Source: Artocarpus heterophyllus
Lineage: Eukaryota; Streptophyta; Magnoliopsida; Rosales; Moraceae
NCBI GenBank assembly: GCA_025403435.1
Contig: CM046347.1
Coordinates: forward strand, 19,239,507-19,303,506
Length of the DNA: 64,000 bases
Direction: 5' to 3'
A program made the translations under genes and the position numbers. Below are positions 11,010 to 23,790 of this stretch, in pieces; within the stretch, counting starts at the first letter, position 1; every line of letters starts with the position of its first letter. Below the pieces are notes generated by a model. It did not search any database. It was not told the DNA's origin and was given only the letters and a program-made list of their open reading frames with translations.

Positions 11010-11631
11010 GGAAAATGAAACCATTTGTGTCTTCTGTGGTTTAAGTCCTAGTAAAGGTAGAGTCTATTTAGAAGCCACGGAATACTTAGGACAAGTCTTG
11101 GTACATAGGAAGATTAACCTGATTTATGAAGGAGGTAGCTGAGGGTTAATAGAGAATGTAACAATACAAGCACATTCTAAAGGTAACTATGTCGTAGGGA
11201 TTATATCATCTCCTAAGTGAGGGTAACCTCTGTGGGAAAACCATAGGTAAGGAAGAGAGAGTTTTGGACATCTCTAAGGTCTTGAAAACATGACCCATAA
11301 CTCTAACGCTTTCATTACGTTACCTAGTTTAGGCACCCTTAAAGAATTATTCATAGTTGAAAGTAGGAGTCTGTTAGGCATTCACTCTAAACCCATTGGT
11401 ATTTTGAATGTAAATGGATTATATGATGGTCATTTAATGTTTTTAGATTATGCTGTAGAACAAAACTTTATTGCAGAGCCAGGGAGAAAAATCTTTGTTA
11501 CTGCTTCAACAGTTGAAGACCTACTTGACAAAATGCAAGTAATTCATTTAGAGTCTGACACTGCAACGTTCAAGCTTGATTGGAAGAAAGAAAGCAGGAA
11601 GAAACCACTGGATGTGAACCTCCTCTTATAA
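11010..11631 (+). pseudogene. Intronless broken copy of a LOG cytokinin-activating enzyme
   Basis: One continuous plus-strand frame reads along most of a LOG protein (cytokinin riboside 5'-monophosphate phosphoribohydrolase, which releases free cytokinin bases). Matches are ETICVFCGLSPSKG at the N-terminus, LVHRKINLIYEGGS, then HNSNAFITLP, IHSKPIGILNVNGLYDG, FLDYAVEQNFI, and a C-terminal KLDWKKE segment. Stops interrupt it at 11140-11142 and several times around 11210-11275. The family signature PGGxGTxxE is damaged to PSLGTLKE: one residue is missing and the first Glu of the TLEEL pair is replaced by Lys. Plant LOG genes normally have several introns, so the lack of any here suggests a retrocopy (inference). 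The first in-frame Met after the stops is internal, not a real start. Confidence 0.85.
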
Positions 11632-13064
11632 TCTTTTGGTTTTATCCATAGCATGTTTGTCTGTATTTCTTGTGTCCTGAATAATCGTTCTCCTCCACAT
11701 CTTGTATTTTTATTGTGACATGCTATTGTTAAAACATTTAGATTTAATAACTCCAGTGTCTGGATAGTTGATATTTCGGAGTAATTAGTACTCTCGAAAT
11801 GCATTTTGTTTAAAGTTTGATCTTTTTCTATCAATGATTTTGTAATCTCCATACATATATGGTAAAGATAGTTGCTTATAAGAGTATTTTGTACTTTCAA
11901 AACATATTTATGACATATCTATAAAGTCTTTATATGTTATTTTAATAGGCATTTTTAATATAAATGCTTGTGCTATTTATTTTATTATTATTATTTTTAT
12001 TATTAACATTATGTAATATAACGTCCCTAATCTAATTATAAACCATGGTTCAAAAATAATAAAAGATTGAAAATGACAAATAAGCATATGCACTTCTCTT
12101 GATACATGTTAGAATAATCTTGATAAAAAATACATGGCCCCCTGACTTAAAATCCTTGCTTTGTCACTACTTGTACCCTTCCCAGAGAGACCTTTATTTG
12201 TAACACCACTAGGACGAATAAGAATGTACATTTTTACATCATTTGGAAGATTAAAATGAGAAAGGAGCTGAAGACGAGTGATTCAAGCTTTGTACTTCTT
12301 CTTAATTTCTTTTTGAGAAAGAGAAGGAAAGTATTTCTCCAAGTGATCATATTGAGGATCTATGTTTAAAGATGAAGAGATTTTTGAGAGTGAATTGAGA
12401 GCTTTGAAAGAAATTTGAGTGCTTTGAATGGATCTGTTAGTTTTTAAGAGAGTATTAAAAAAATTTTGTGGGATTAAGAAAGAAATGATTGAAGAATTTT
12501 GAGAGAAAGTGTTTAAATTTTGAAGGTTTTCTGGAAATTTTTGGAGGAAAGCTTTAAAGATTTAGAGAGAAAGTAGAGAGAAAATGAGAGCTTAAAGAGA
12601 GAAAGAGCTAAGAATTTTGGGCTTGAATGTACATTGAACGATTTTATAGATAAAGGATTGGTACTGTTTAGACATGAGGGAACTATTCTTACACGTGTGA
12701 AAAGTTAATCTGGATTGGGCCAAACAACAATTGTGATTTTAAAATTTTTAATTTTTTTTGTCTTAAACTTTTTTATTTATTTTTTTTGTGTTTTTTTAAA
12801 GAAAAAATTCTAAAAATTAGAAAAATTCATTTTAATTATGTCATTATAATGCATTTCTAGAGACTGTTGATACAAAGTAGTAACTAATCAAAATTGATTA
12901 TGTCCTCTATAACCTTAGCCCCTTTAAATGAATTTTTTAAAAGGAAAATTCCAATTTGTAGAAAATTACAACACATGAAATTATGACATTAAAAAAAATA
13001 GTAACGAGTCAGCACAAAGCGGTTTTCTGCCATAAAAAGTATCAAAAGTTATCACATGTGGATT
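11632..13064. other. AT-rich intergenic stretch
   Basis: It is mostly AT-rich, with purine-rich gagagaaag sequence at 12290-12630. A short minus-strand reading at about 12130-12285 (RLQLLSHFNLPND, then YILIRPSGVTNKG) looks protein-like, but I cannot assign it. It has no start and is broken on both sides. Confidence 0.4.
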
Positions 13065-13800
13065 CTATGTGATTGTGCCCTCAAGATTGGCTAAATATCC
13101 AACCTTTGACTTTGTATAACTTGGATTCATTTCATAATCTTGGTAAGTCCATAAGAAAGATGCTAGAGATGGTGAAGGAGGTGGTGGCCACATAGGATCT
13201 TGGTAAGTATAGTCTTTTGTGGATTCTATTGGCAATAATAGTTCAGAACCCAAGACTAAAAGTGATGATTGTTCATTTTTTGTGATCAAGTCTTTTAGCT
13301 CTACATCTCCAAGAATTCCACTCCTAAACTAGGTTCTTCAAAATTAGTGGGTCTAAATTTTCTTAATTTTCCAACACACCATTTACTATTCTGAAATATT
13401 CTTAGGATTTTCAAACTTTCTGATTTGAAGAAACTGATGAATTTTGTAGTTCAACGGTTGGTTAAAAAATTTTGGGCTGAGTGTTTGGCCAAGGTTCTAA
13501 AAAGGTTGAATTATTTTCTAAACCTAAATCAGTTTTAAAACTATTTAATTTCTAATAATCATACTCAACCATATCTTCCAATATATAATATGCTTTATTT
13601 ACTGGTAATTGATAAAAAGAGATGGATCCATCTCCTCTTTCTACCAAATTTCTAGTTTCATGACTTTACGATCATAGTAAATTGCTAACAGGTTATCCCA
13701 AGAAAAACTGTGGTTAAAAAACCTATATAATAAATCCTTATATCTCCAGCAAGTACTATAAAGTAGTTCCAAGTATTGTTGGGAAAAAATTCAAATGATT
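13065..13800 (-). pseudogene. Remnant of a Ty3/gypsy gag (Tat/Athila-like)
   Basis: Minus-strand reading from about 13790 gives LLYSTCWRYKDLLYRF, then NHSFSWDNLLAIYYD. This resembles the conserved gypsy gag stretch usually written ESLYEAWERFKDLLRRCPHHGF followed by a QIFYNGL-like segment. After stops it continues with GDGSISFYQLPVNKAYYILEDM, in the place where gag has the LLxKTxEEA region, and a Pro-rich open piece at 13289-13065. No LTRs, protease or pol could be linked to it. It is an old fragment; the lineage is a guess from the gag text. Confidence 0.45.
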
Positions 13801-16653
13801 TCTCTATGAACATCCCAAAATATTTTTAACTTTTAAGACATATGAAACCAAACAAATACAAAAGAAAAAGAAACAAAGTTTAGTCTCTATGAATAGTAAT
13901 CTGACAGTAACATGCAAACTATGTGAACAGAAACTTTTTTGGGTTTTTTGACTTTTTTATTTTTTTTATTTGGCTTTTTGGCTATTTTTGTCACCTGGAA
14001 AACAAAGAATATTAACAGAAATATTAACAGGATCGGGTGGTATAACCGTCTCGTTAAGATAAAAGAAAAATAAAAAGTGCTGAAAAATAAAAATTTAGAA
14101 ATTAGAAGTTAGATAGTTAGATGTTAGATAGAAGTTAGATTACATAGTTAGAAAGTTAGAAGTGTTGGAAAAAAAAAGTTAATTGTCAGGAGTTAGAAAG
14201 AAAAATAAAATACAAAAAAAAATAAAATATATATATATATATATAAAATAGAAAGGCGATTTATCCAGCCATATATATAATATATTAATATATTGTCTCT
14301 ATATCAGTCTATTTCCTTGACAATGACGTCAAAAACTTGTTCCAATCTAAAGTGTAAGTCCAATATAACCTCAAGTATAAAGTGATCTAAGTAATAATAC
14401 TCGGTGAATCTGAGGTTGATCCCATAACGAAAAGGTATTATAAAGGCCAATATATAAGTTATATTATTTTTGGTTGAAATATTTGAGGATTGAAGTAATT
14501 ATTTACAATTTATTTACAATATTTACACTTTTTTTTTATTTTTTCCATTTTTAGATTTTTTTTTGTGATTTTTAGAATTTCAACAACAAGAAATATGGCT
14601 TAAATTATAATGATAAATGGAAGTTTAATAAGTGCAAATTAACTAGAAGATGGAATTTTAACAATAAAGATATGAAATTATTAAAAACACTAAGGTAAAA
14701 TTTGTGGGTGACAAACAAAATGAAACATTAAGCACAACGTGGTAACTAGGATTTAGCTTTGAGAGGGATTCAAACAAATTATAAGATTTTATAAAAATAA
14801 ACTAGATTATATTAACATAAACAGTTTTTAAATTAGTATAACAAATCAAAGTTTACGATTAAGTACTCAAATTTTGAAAAAAATAAATCTAAATACGAGA
14901 CTAATACAAAAAATTAACATAAGCTTAAACAATATTTGAATCTCATAACAAGTTATGATATGACCATGTTTTTTCTTTGGACAACAGGCACTTTAAAACA
15001 GTAACATAGAAAAATTAAGGACTCGATGCCCCTCCACACCCCCCAAAAAATAAAAATAAAAACCATCACCTACCCCTCCCTACACCTAGTCGACCATCAA
15101 CCCCACCCAATCAATTATCCCCCCCCCTCCCTCCGTTCGCCCAAATCCCAAAAAGAAAAGAAAAGAAAAGAAAAGAAACCCATAGCCCCACCTAGTTAAG
15201 ACATCATAACCTATTGCACCTATCGCGTCACTTTCCTGTCGCCCTTCCCATCCCGGTCATGCCACCCTGCTCCATCGATGGCCCCACACCGTGGCCTCCA
15301 AATTCTTGAGAGAGAGTGTTTGTTTTTAATATTTTTAAAATTATATATATTTTAAATTTTTTTCTTAAAGATATTTGTTATTTAGGTGGGGGAGAGAGAG
15401 TTTTGTTTTTCAAAATTTTTAAAGTTTTATATCTTTTTTTTTAATCTTTTTTAATGTTTATAATTTTATTAGAATTTTCAAACTTTGATTGGAAAAAATA
15501 AAGCATAATGATAATAAGATCTAAGTAGTCTTAAGATACTCGAGAATAATAATTTTTTAAAGAAAAAATTCCATTTTAATTTCTTGATAATTTGAAAAAA
15601 AATAAAAAATTTCTTATGAGAGTAAAAATTATAGTTAAAAGTGCATAAAAATCTATGAAACTCTTTTTTTGGTACAAAATAAAGGTGAAAACATTATTTC
15701 AAACAATATATATATGAACTTTTTTTTTTAATAAATGGAAGAACGCTTTTGGAATTAAAAAATGTTTAATGCTCAAACTTTGGTCAATTCATTGCAATTA
15801 ATAGCAGAGTTGTCTTTGTAATTTTTTTTAAAAGTTAGAAAGTATTGACGTAATTAGTTTTGGTTAAAAGGATGTTGTTGTTATTCTGACAAAATGCAAA
15901 GGTGTTATTGTAAATAAATTTAAAGGTTGAAATCATATTTATGTAGACTAATGGACATACCTGAATAGTCTAAGGAAATTAAGAAGATCAAGATGTAGAT
16001 GGCAAGATAAATACATTTGTAACTCATGAGCATTTGAACAAGACAAAACATATATGTATAACATAAGAAAACAATTGTAACTCGTGGTCATCTTGTATGC
16101 GTTATCATATATGAGAAACTATTTGCGACTTTAACCCTCGGAACTTATTACCATTCTTATATCAAAACCAATTTATTTTCTTTTATTTGCCCTTTCATGC
16201 TTACGAACTTCAATCAAGGTCCTCGATTAGTAAGTTGGCCTCAAGTCAATCTTTCTCAACAATATACTGCTAGTACTGTTCGATTTTGACTTTTTTACGT
16301 GGTTGCCTCCTCAACTTGTCGTGAATTTGTTAATCAATTCCTGCACTAAAAACTTAGATAACTGACCCCAATTTTAAAATTTGTTATGCAACATTTATTT
16401 GGTTCATAGGTTCAAAATATGATCTTTTGAATTCTTTTGGTTTGAGATGAGAATTTGAAAAATATGGTTTTGAAATTATAATCTGAATTGATGCTTGAAT
16501 GTTAATTAATTTGGGATTTAAAAAGATAAATAAAATCTAAAACTATGTTTGAATTTACTTTTGTATGTAAATGGTTCAAAAGTTGAGTTCAAATATCTTG
16601 AAATTAAGAGGTGTTGAATCCAAATCCACCTCACTTTTTGAGTTCAATGTTTG
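13801..16653. other. AT-rich stretch with simple repeats and a C-rich patch
   Basis: No coding text is recognised. It contains short tandem GTTAGA units, a TA run, repeated aaaag units at 15150-15177, and a markedly C-rich, G-poor patch at about 15020-15300. A poly-C run sits at 15119-15127. Confidence 0.5.
14101..14247. repeat. GTTAGA-type tandem repeats and a TA microsatellite
   Basis: AGTTAGA, GATGTTAGATA and related units repeat imperfectly at 14101-14165. A pure TA run occupies about 14228-14246. Confidence 0.7.
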
Positions 16654-19099
16654 TGTGACACATGTTATTCTCTTAACGGGTATTAAGGTAATTAAATTAA
16701 TTTTAGTGTGCTAATCAAAAATTTTGCTTCATTTAAAATCCATTTCACAATATTTATTTTTATCTATTTTTAAATTTTCTAAAATTCTCCTATACTTATT
16801 TAGTATGTTTACTGAAAAGTCTTGGAACTTCTAACAAATTTCGAAAACGTCATTTTGGCATTATGGGGGCTAAAGTCTCTAGAGGAGACATGAGGATATC
16901 TTTTTCAACTACTCTTGACCCTTCTTTTCTCTATTTCCTCCGTGACATGCTCCAACATGTCTCCTCCATAATTGCTTCTATCACTTCTCTTCAAAGATTT
17001 CATCTTTTCTTCTTTTTTCTTCCTCGGTTCCCACACTTTTCTTCTTATTCCTTTGCTGAAGCAAAATATTTAGAGAACTTCTATAAGGAAGCCATAAAAA
17101 TCAACCACCAACACCTCCATTTGAGCAAGAATTTCAGCCATACCGAAGTCAAGGAATCTGTTTTGAAGCCATTTCAAGCTTTTAACTAGCCATAATTTGA
17201 GGTTAGAATCTTATGAACAAATTTAGTCTTTCATTTATAATTTTTTTTATGCTCAAGGATTATTCAAATTTGTGTTCTTAAACCTAAGTATATGTTTTGT
17301 TGTTATTTTGGAGCATATGTATAAAGTCTAAGTGTATACGCCGTAGACAGAAAATTTATATTGTTAAACTTTGTAATACCTTTATGGGCAGTGGCTCTTT
17401 CTTGAAATTCTGGGATTAAATGAAAATGAATTTTGTAAATTGGTTTGAATATTTAAAAAGTAGACATTCTAAGCTTTCTAATGAGCTATCATATCCTAAA
17501 TCAAAGTTGTATTTTATTTTCTATGAATTTTTTAATTTTTGGATTGGAAACTAGTAAACCTGCCAGTGGCAATATACTGTCCGTTTACGTTAACTAAACC
17601 ACCTGTTAACCCATGTGATGATTGTAGATAGTGAACCTATCATTTTGCAAAAGTATACTGCCATTTTGTCATGGTATACCAACTGCTAACCTGAGCCAAG
17701 AACCCATCTTTACTCACCACCTAATTCCTTAATGTCTTGCAACCTTTCCAATATTATCCTAAGTGATTGACGAATCTTATTAGGGACTAAAACATATAGA
17801 TTACTTGTATACATTTTATATCATGTTAAGACAAAAATTGTTTACTGTAGTATTCAAAAGAGATTTGCATAGAAGCTTTAATGGCACACTAGTAAGATGG
17901 ATTTACACATGATTTATTTATGAATGTGGTTGTATGTTGTACTTTATTTTTAATTATCCTTATGCACGCCTTAGGATCAAGGGAGTGTGGAGCTAACGTT
18001 AATTGATTTCGGGATTAAAAGATTGGTGATAAGCTTGGAAGGCAGGGATTCTATTACTTATCTTTTGTGAGGTTTTTATGAAATTAAAATTGATTGTTTT
18101 ACCTCAAGAGATATATATCTTTGTTGAACTGCTATTATATGAGTATCACATATGAAACTATGACATTGACTCGTCTTATAATGTACGGCGAGGAACATAA
18201 TGAATTGACACATGTTATAAATTGAGAAGCATGGTTAGAAAAACGGACTCTATAAATAATGATTGAATATAGAGAAATGATGAGACGTGAAGAGGGCGGC
18301 GGTTACGTCCTTGGGTACAAATACCCTAAAAGGTAAAATAGGGGGAAGGTGATGACGCTTTCTTGGGTTGAAAGTCCCAGAACACACTATACAGGAATCG
18401 ACTTGGTGAGGACTCGGGGCTTGATATCCCCTCACTGGAACACCCTTGGAATATTTAGAGGGTGATCAAGCGCGCCTATTTGGGTTTCGATGAGTTGAGT
18501 GATACTCTATTGAACGTGGGTACCTAGGAATAATGATAAACTGTAACATTTGTATATATGTATATGTATGAAACTCGGTAATGATTAACTATAGTATCCA
18601 CAGAATATGATTATAATAAATCTCATAATCTGGATAATAATGAGTATTAACTAACCATTCAGGTTTTAATATGGTAATGATAAAAACCTAAAAGTGAGTA
18701 ATTATTTTCCCTACTGAGTATATTGTTGCTCATTCGCTTATATTTTTTATCTTTTCAAGACTCACTAAGTGTGAGGTGGCTATGAGAAAAATAGTTGAGA
18801 AAACTATGTAGCTATGTACGTTGGGACTGCTTCAATTACTAAGAATGTTTTTCATGATAATGTAAGCATCAATTGTTACTTTCTGTGACTGTATTAAAAT
18901 GCGTTGAGGGTTAAAATAATGATGACGACAGTTTATATTATTAAATTTAAGGTGCTACATTTAACTGTGGTTTAATTGTCGTTTATATTTTTATTTTTGA
19001 TTTGAAAGTTTCTATTTAAGCCCCAGGCAACTTTATTTTTGAGGTTTTATTTATATTTTAATTTATTAAAAATTGTTAACCCCCAATAGGGGCGTTACA
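16654..19099 (+). repeat. Solo LTR of a gypsy-type element (2446 bp)
   Basis: It starts TGTGACACATG and ends GGGGCGTTACA, flanked by a perfect 5-bp duplication GTTTG (16649-16653 and 19100-19104). Internal hallmarks match the other gypsy LTRs here: a CT-rich leader, the CCATTTGAGCAAGAATTTC segment at 17118-17136, and GTGGAGCTAACGTT at 17988-18001. The target duplication indicates a single LTR left after recombination. The 108-residue frame starting at 16863 is just LTR sequence. Confidence 0.75.
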
Positions 19100-19716
19100 G
19101 TTTGAGATTGCGTTTCTTCTGCCTCCAAAAGCTTGCTCAGGTCAAAAACTTGATTCAAACTATTGAACGCTTGAAACAAACACTAAAGAGTTGTTAAATT
19201 ATGGATGAGTTTTTGCACTTGACTAGCAGATGGATATCTAAAAAGTTTGTCAGTGGTCATTTTGTTGATGTTTCGAACTAACATTAAACTTAAAATTAAT
19301 ACAAATTTAGCTCAAATATTTCTTTTCAATAAAAATTTAACTACAAAATTTATTTCAAAACAAAATTTTATTTCTTCATGAGCCAAAAATAAAATTAACT
19401 TAATTTTTTTAAAAATAAAATAAAGAAATAAAAAGGCAAACCATCAAGAACTTGTGGTCGACTATGGGATCTTCTCTCATGGAGATCTCATCCCTAAATC
19501 CTCTAGCCAGAGTCCCATGGGCAGATTCCCAACTGCATAGGGAGACGAAGATCACCAATTGTTTAGACGAGGCTTATTTGGTGAAGATTTTTCAAGAATG
19601 GTTTATCTAATCTCCCAATAAGAAAGTACACGCATAAAAATATTCGTCTTTCAACAATCTACACAACAAATACAAGGTTTTAGGAATATTTATTTGGAAA
19701 TGGCCATTTTATCAAA
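19100..19716. other. Spacer between two solo LTRs
   Basis: AT-rich at 19250-19440, with a more balanced segment at 19441-19580. I recognise no gene or repeat in it. Confidence 0.5.
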
Positions 19717-21623
19717 TGTAACACCCCTGAATTTTAAAATAGAATTAATTATGTTAAGTTTAATTATTAAGTGTGTCAAGTGTGAATTTATTGTCAATTT
19801 TAGTCATTTAAGATTTTATTGCATTTGCTATAATTGAAAATTTAATTTTTGGTTTTAAAATACCAAATGATATTTTTACACCGTATTTCCCCATATTCAC
19901 AAAAATGCCATTGGTTGCCCTTTTTATTTTTCTTTTCACTCTCTTTCATTCTCTATTTCTTTCTTCATTTTCCTATCTCTCTCTCTCTCGTCTCTTTTTC
20001 TCTCTTTCTACACACTCTCTTTCCCTCTCTTCTTCTTTGATTTTTGCATGTATTTGAGCAAGAATTGAAGTTTAAATCATCAAGTTTTTCCTCCAAAATG
20101 CCATTGAGGTTAGCTCCTCTTTTTATTTAAAATTTCAAAGTTTTTACTTTCAATTTTTCAAATTTTCTTTGAATGTTGAATCCGAACTTTCATTAACTTA
20201 AATAATGTTCAATTTGAGTTTGTAAGACTTGTTTTACTATGAATCTAAGCTTTATTTGAACAAAAATTGATTTAAACAAGTTTTGACATTTTATTTGATT
20301 TTCAAATCAAAGATGAAATTGAGTTTAAATTTGGGGAAAATGATTTCTAGTTGTTTTAAACCATATTTCTATGCTTTCTATGTGATTTTTATACTTTGGG
20401 AATTGAAAAACAAGTTTAAATTTGGGTTTTGAGTTCGGGAAGCTGAAACTCGAAACCTGAACATTTCCAAAATTTGCTAGTTTGGCAGGCTGAGCTTGAA
20501 GTTCGACATGCCGGATTCAAGAGTTTGGCTGGCTGGATTCATGTCATCGACACTTCGCCGGTTTTGGAGTTTGGTAGGCCGAACTGTGTGAGTTTGGCAG
20601 GCCGACTACACACTTAGAAATTGTATTTTTACTTCTGGTTTTTAATGTTTAATGATTTCGAAATATTTCAAAAAGGATTATGATTTTGGGTTATGATTAT
20701 TTTGAGTCAAAAGGCATACTAATAATTAAATTAACGTAATGATATTTGATGAATGAAATTTTTGACTTTAAAAGCAGTTTTTAAGGTTTTGAACGTATAT
20801 GGAGTATACATTGAATTTTATTTGGAGCTTATGTTATTGGAATTTCAAATGAGGTAGGATATTCCTATCCATTTATGTGGCAGCCCTTTTTAAACAATTT
20901 TGGCCAAACACTTGACCTTTTGAATGATTGTTGAAAATAATTTATGTCTTTGATTTTGAAGAATTGTATTTTAATATTCCTTTCAGTTTTCCAAATGGTT
21001 TATCAAGTTGCTTTCAAGTAAGTCTTTTTATTGATTTGTTAAGACTTTAAGATCCATCTCAAATAGAACAGTTTGTGAACAATTCTCTGTTTTTATTACT
21101 ATTTTAAAATAACTTGTTTTTAACTGATTATCCTATTAAGCCTTCCACTTACATTTTTCCTGTTTTTAAAATCTCCCTTTCAGGTTTGAAGAGGAAGGAA
21201 TGTCCTAGGATCAAAACCTGGCTCTATGAGTATAAATAGTATTTTCTCTGAGACTGTTATACGATACGTGTACTGTATGACTTGTTCTGATGTCGGTGTT
21301 GATGTCGTTCCTGTCTCTGTCAATTTTATATTTTAATTTATCTTAGAGATGATGATTTTCAGTATTCTTGTATTATTATTATTGATGTTATTTGTATTTT
21401 ATCTACCTACCTACCTTCATGGTAAACATCCACGTGATGGTGAATGATAATAGCGTTTTGGCTATCCACCTCTGTGGCATTCAGGTGACGATGATCGCTG
21501 ATGATATTTATTTCGGCTATGAAATTTACTTTGTTTATTTAGTTTATCTTTATTTACCTCATTTTATTCATCTTATTTACTTTAATTTCAATTTCTTACT
21601 GATCCCTTCCTCGGGGCATCACA
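19717..21623 (+). repeat. Solo LTR of a gypsy-type element (1907 bp)
   Basis: It begins TGTAACACCCC and ends GGGGCATCACA, the usual ends of Tekay/Del-type chromovirus LTRs. Flanking pentamers TCAAA (19712-19716) and TCAGA (21624-21628) match at four of five bases, as expected for an aged target duplication. It has a CT-rich leader at 19930-20040 followed by degenerate TTTGGCAGGC/GGTAGGCCGAAC boxes at 20479-20606. No internal domain remains. Confidence 0.75.
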
Positions 21624-21697
21624 TCAGACTAGACATACTATTTTAACCAAAAATTCTAATATAAAAAGTATAAAATTAGTCTATAGCAACTAGTTGC

Positions 21698-21785
21698 AAA
21701 AAAAAAAAAAAAAAACTAATTAACCAATGGTTGGATCCATAATAAAACTACTAATTAATCAATGGTTGGATCCATAATAAAGAGA
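21698..21785 (+). repeat. Poly-A run followed by a 35-bp tandem duplication
   Basis: Eighteen A residues (21698-21715) are followed by two copies of a 35-bp unit starting ctaattaa and containing caatggttggatccataata. The second copy begins at 21751. A poly-A start could be a retroposon tail read into flanking DNA, but no SINE or LINE body is recognised. Confidence 0.7.
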
Positions 21786-22229
21786 ACTAATATAGAATGT
21801 TTAGAGCACGAAACACATCTATTGCTATTGATTAATTAAATCTAACTTGATGACAATTTTTTTTAAGTGCTAATACAAAATATAATGCATTTAAATAATT
21901 GTGCAAGAGAATACATTCAAGTCGGAGGCCAATAACTTAATTGAGATCATTATTATTATTTTTATTTAGATCACGAATTGTTAGAAAAATTTTTCGTCTT
22001 TAGTTATAGAAACTTGAGAGAATTCAACATTGCACAGAGTGTGAACGTTTCTTCTCGGTAAGCATCTTTGACTTTGATTCCATTTTCCCACAAGTTCTTA
22101 GGTCATCGATTAACCGTGCTAGATACATATCTATGTCATTCCCCAGTTGGTGACACCTGAAATCAATAAAGACAATATTAAGAACTTACATTTATGTACA
22201 TTTTTGGAGAGAGATTGTAGTTGATAAGT
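21786..22229. other. AT-rich spacer beside the CACTA relic
   Basis: No gene is recognised. It probably contains the 3' part of the decayed CACTA element, but no CACTA terminus could be located. Confidence 0.4.
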
Positions 22230-23215
22230 ATTATAGGCTAAGTGCTCTACCTACTACTCATGTTACCATGTGAGTTCATTCCATCTGTTAGCAAAGCGAA
22301 ATGTATATTTCTTGGAGCCACACTAAACTCAGGATGATCGGCTTCAAAAGTCTTCCATTGTGATAAATCCATCAGATGTCAAGCATACGATCGTCGACCC
22401 ATTTGTCATGATACCATGTCAAATTCTTGGCATACTCTATGTTTCCAAATAAGTGCCTCAAAGGTGGTACCGATGGAATGCGCCACAACACCTTCGTTTG
22501 GCACTTTATTCTTACCGCCTTTTGGTTCTTTTCCTTCTTCCACTTGACTCTTTATAAACCAAGCAATAATTCTCGTCCTCATACTCATTCCTAGAAAGAA
22601 CACAATGATTTTTACAAGCATGAATTTTCTCATACTCTATTCCTAAAATGCTCAAAGTCTTCTTAGCCTCACACATACTAGTTTGTAATTTATTATCCTT
22701 CAGTTGAAGCCTTCCTAGAAATTCCAAAAGATTTGTGAAATTAGAATTTGACCACCCACCCAACACTTTTAAATTCCATAATGCAACTAAAGTGGACAAT
22801 TTGGTGAAATTGGTAAACCTCTCATACATGGGTGTTTTGGGATCATTCATCATTGTCTCAAATAAGTCTAGACCGTGTAAAAAGTGTTCTTCCAAATCAT
22901 TGACCATGTGATCATCCATATTATCTTCCACAACAGCTTCCTTTTCTTTGCTTACTAAAGTTGGATTGAACTTAAACTCGCAATGAAAATGTCACGTTCG
23001 GTAACTACTTATAATCCCATTTTGAAATAAATGTCCTCTAATCATTGGAATTGAATGAGACCTATGGTTTGCACATTGAACACAAGGACACCAAATTTTA
23101 TCATCATGGGCATGAGTTTTGGCAAAATCTAAGAACTCTTCCACACCATTCACTTATTCTCTAGAAAACCCCACATCCTTTTCATATCCATTTCACAAGT
23201 CCTAAATCGAAAAAT
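22230..23215 (-). pseudogene. CACTA (En/Spm) transposase Tnp2 remnant
   Basis: Reading the minus strand from 23200, the transposase-associated domain appears as GVEEFLDFAKTHAHDDKIWC, then PCVQCANHRSH. Next come PMYERFTNFTKLSTLVALWN, GGWSNSNFTNLLEFL and IEYEKIHACKNHCVL, the standard Tnp2 order. After frame changes, MDLSQWKTFEADHPEFSV and PRNIHFALLTDGMNSHGNMS follow at about 22390-22250. Acidic catalytic residues further downstream are missing because the remnant stops there. Full Tnp2 proteins are several hundred residues longer. The enzyme would cut CACTA element ends; this copy is dead. Hairpin repeats at 23700-23790 lie on its 5' side. Confidence 0.88.
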
Positions 23216-23228
23216 GTATAATGCATTT

Positions 23229-23515
23229 CAATTAAAAACAATTTCACAAATTAATTAACCTACCATATATAAATCATACCATAAATCCACAAATTTCACA
23301 AATTATTATACCCATCAATTTCAATATAGCTAATCATACTCAAATATCCACAAATTACACATACCCATCATATTCAAATAATAAATCATATTTATAAAAC
23401 AAATTAATCATACCCATATCCAAATAACTAATCACATCCGCAAAACAATAAACATTGATTAAAAATACTAATTGATCCATAAATTAATCATACCCAACAT
23501 ATCTCAAAAACTGAC
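23229..23515. other. Diverged AT-rich direct repeats
   Basis: Short units of the type aaattaatcataccca and ccacaaattacac recur irregularly. They probably belong to the non-coding 5' part of the CACTA relic (inference). Confidence 0.45.
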
Positions 23516-23699
23516 AATGATTATAAAACACATACAATTAGGAATAAGATTAAGGAGGATGGAGCCAGAGAGGGACGTTGACTATAGTTTCGAGAGGTTC
23601 TGGATGTGTTTTTGAGAGCTGAGTTTGTGATTTGTATTTGATTGTCAAGCGAGAATAAAAATGTCAATGCACCTTCCATGATGATTTTCCCTAAAAAGG

Positions 23700-23790
23700 T
23701 CATGAAAAGACTTGACCTTCTACGACGGTTTTTCAAAAAAACCATTGTGAAAAGTCTAATCTACGACGATGGTTTTTTCTTAAAACAACT
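23700..23790. repeat. CACTA-type subterminal repeats
   Basis: Two units of the form CTACGACGGTTTTT...AAAACCATTGTG face each other as imperfect inverted repeats. The same unit is found at 46640-46695 and 62640-62830. Such short subterminal repeats are the usual transposase-binding sites of CACTA elements. The position, 5' of the Tnp2 relic, fits. Confidence 0.6.

Noticed and set aside
11544..11900. Minus-strand frame overlapping the LOG relic
   Set aside because: Antisense to recognisable LOG text and without any domain of its own.
16863..17189. 108-residue open frame
   Set aside because: It lies inside the solo LTR 16654-19099 and contains the usual leader sequence of gypsy LTRs.
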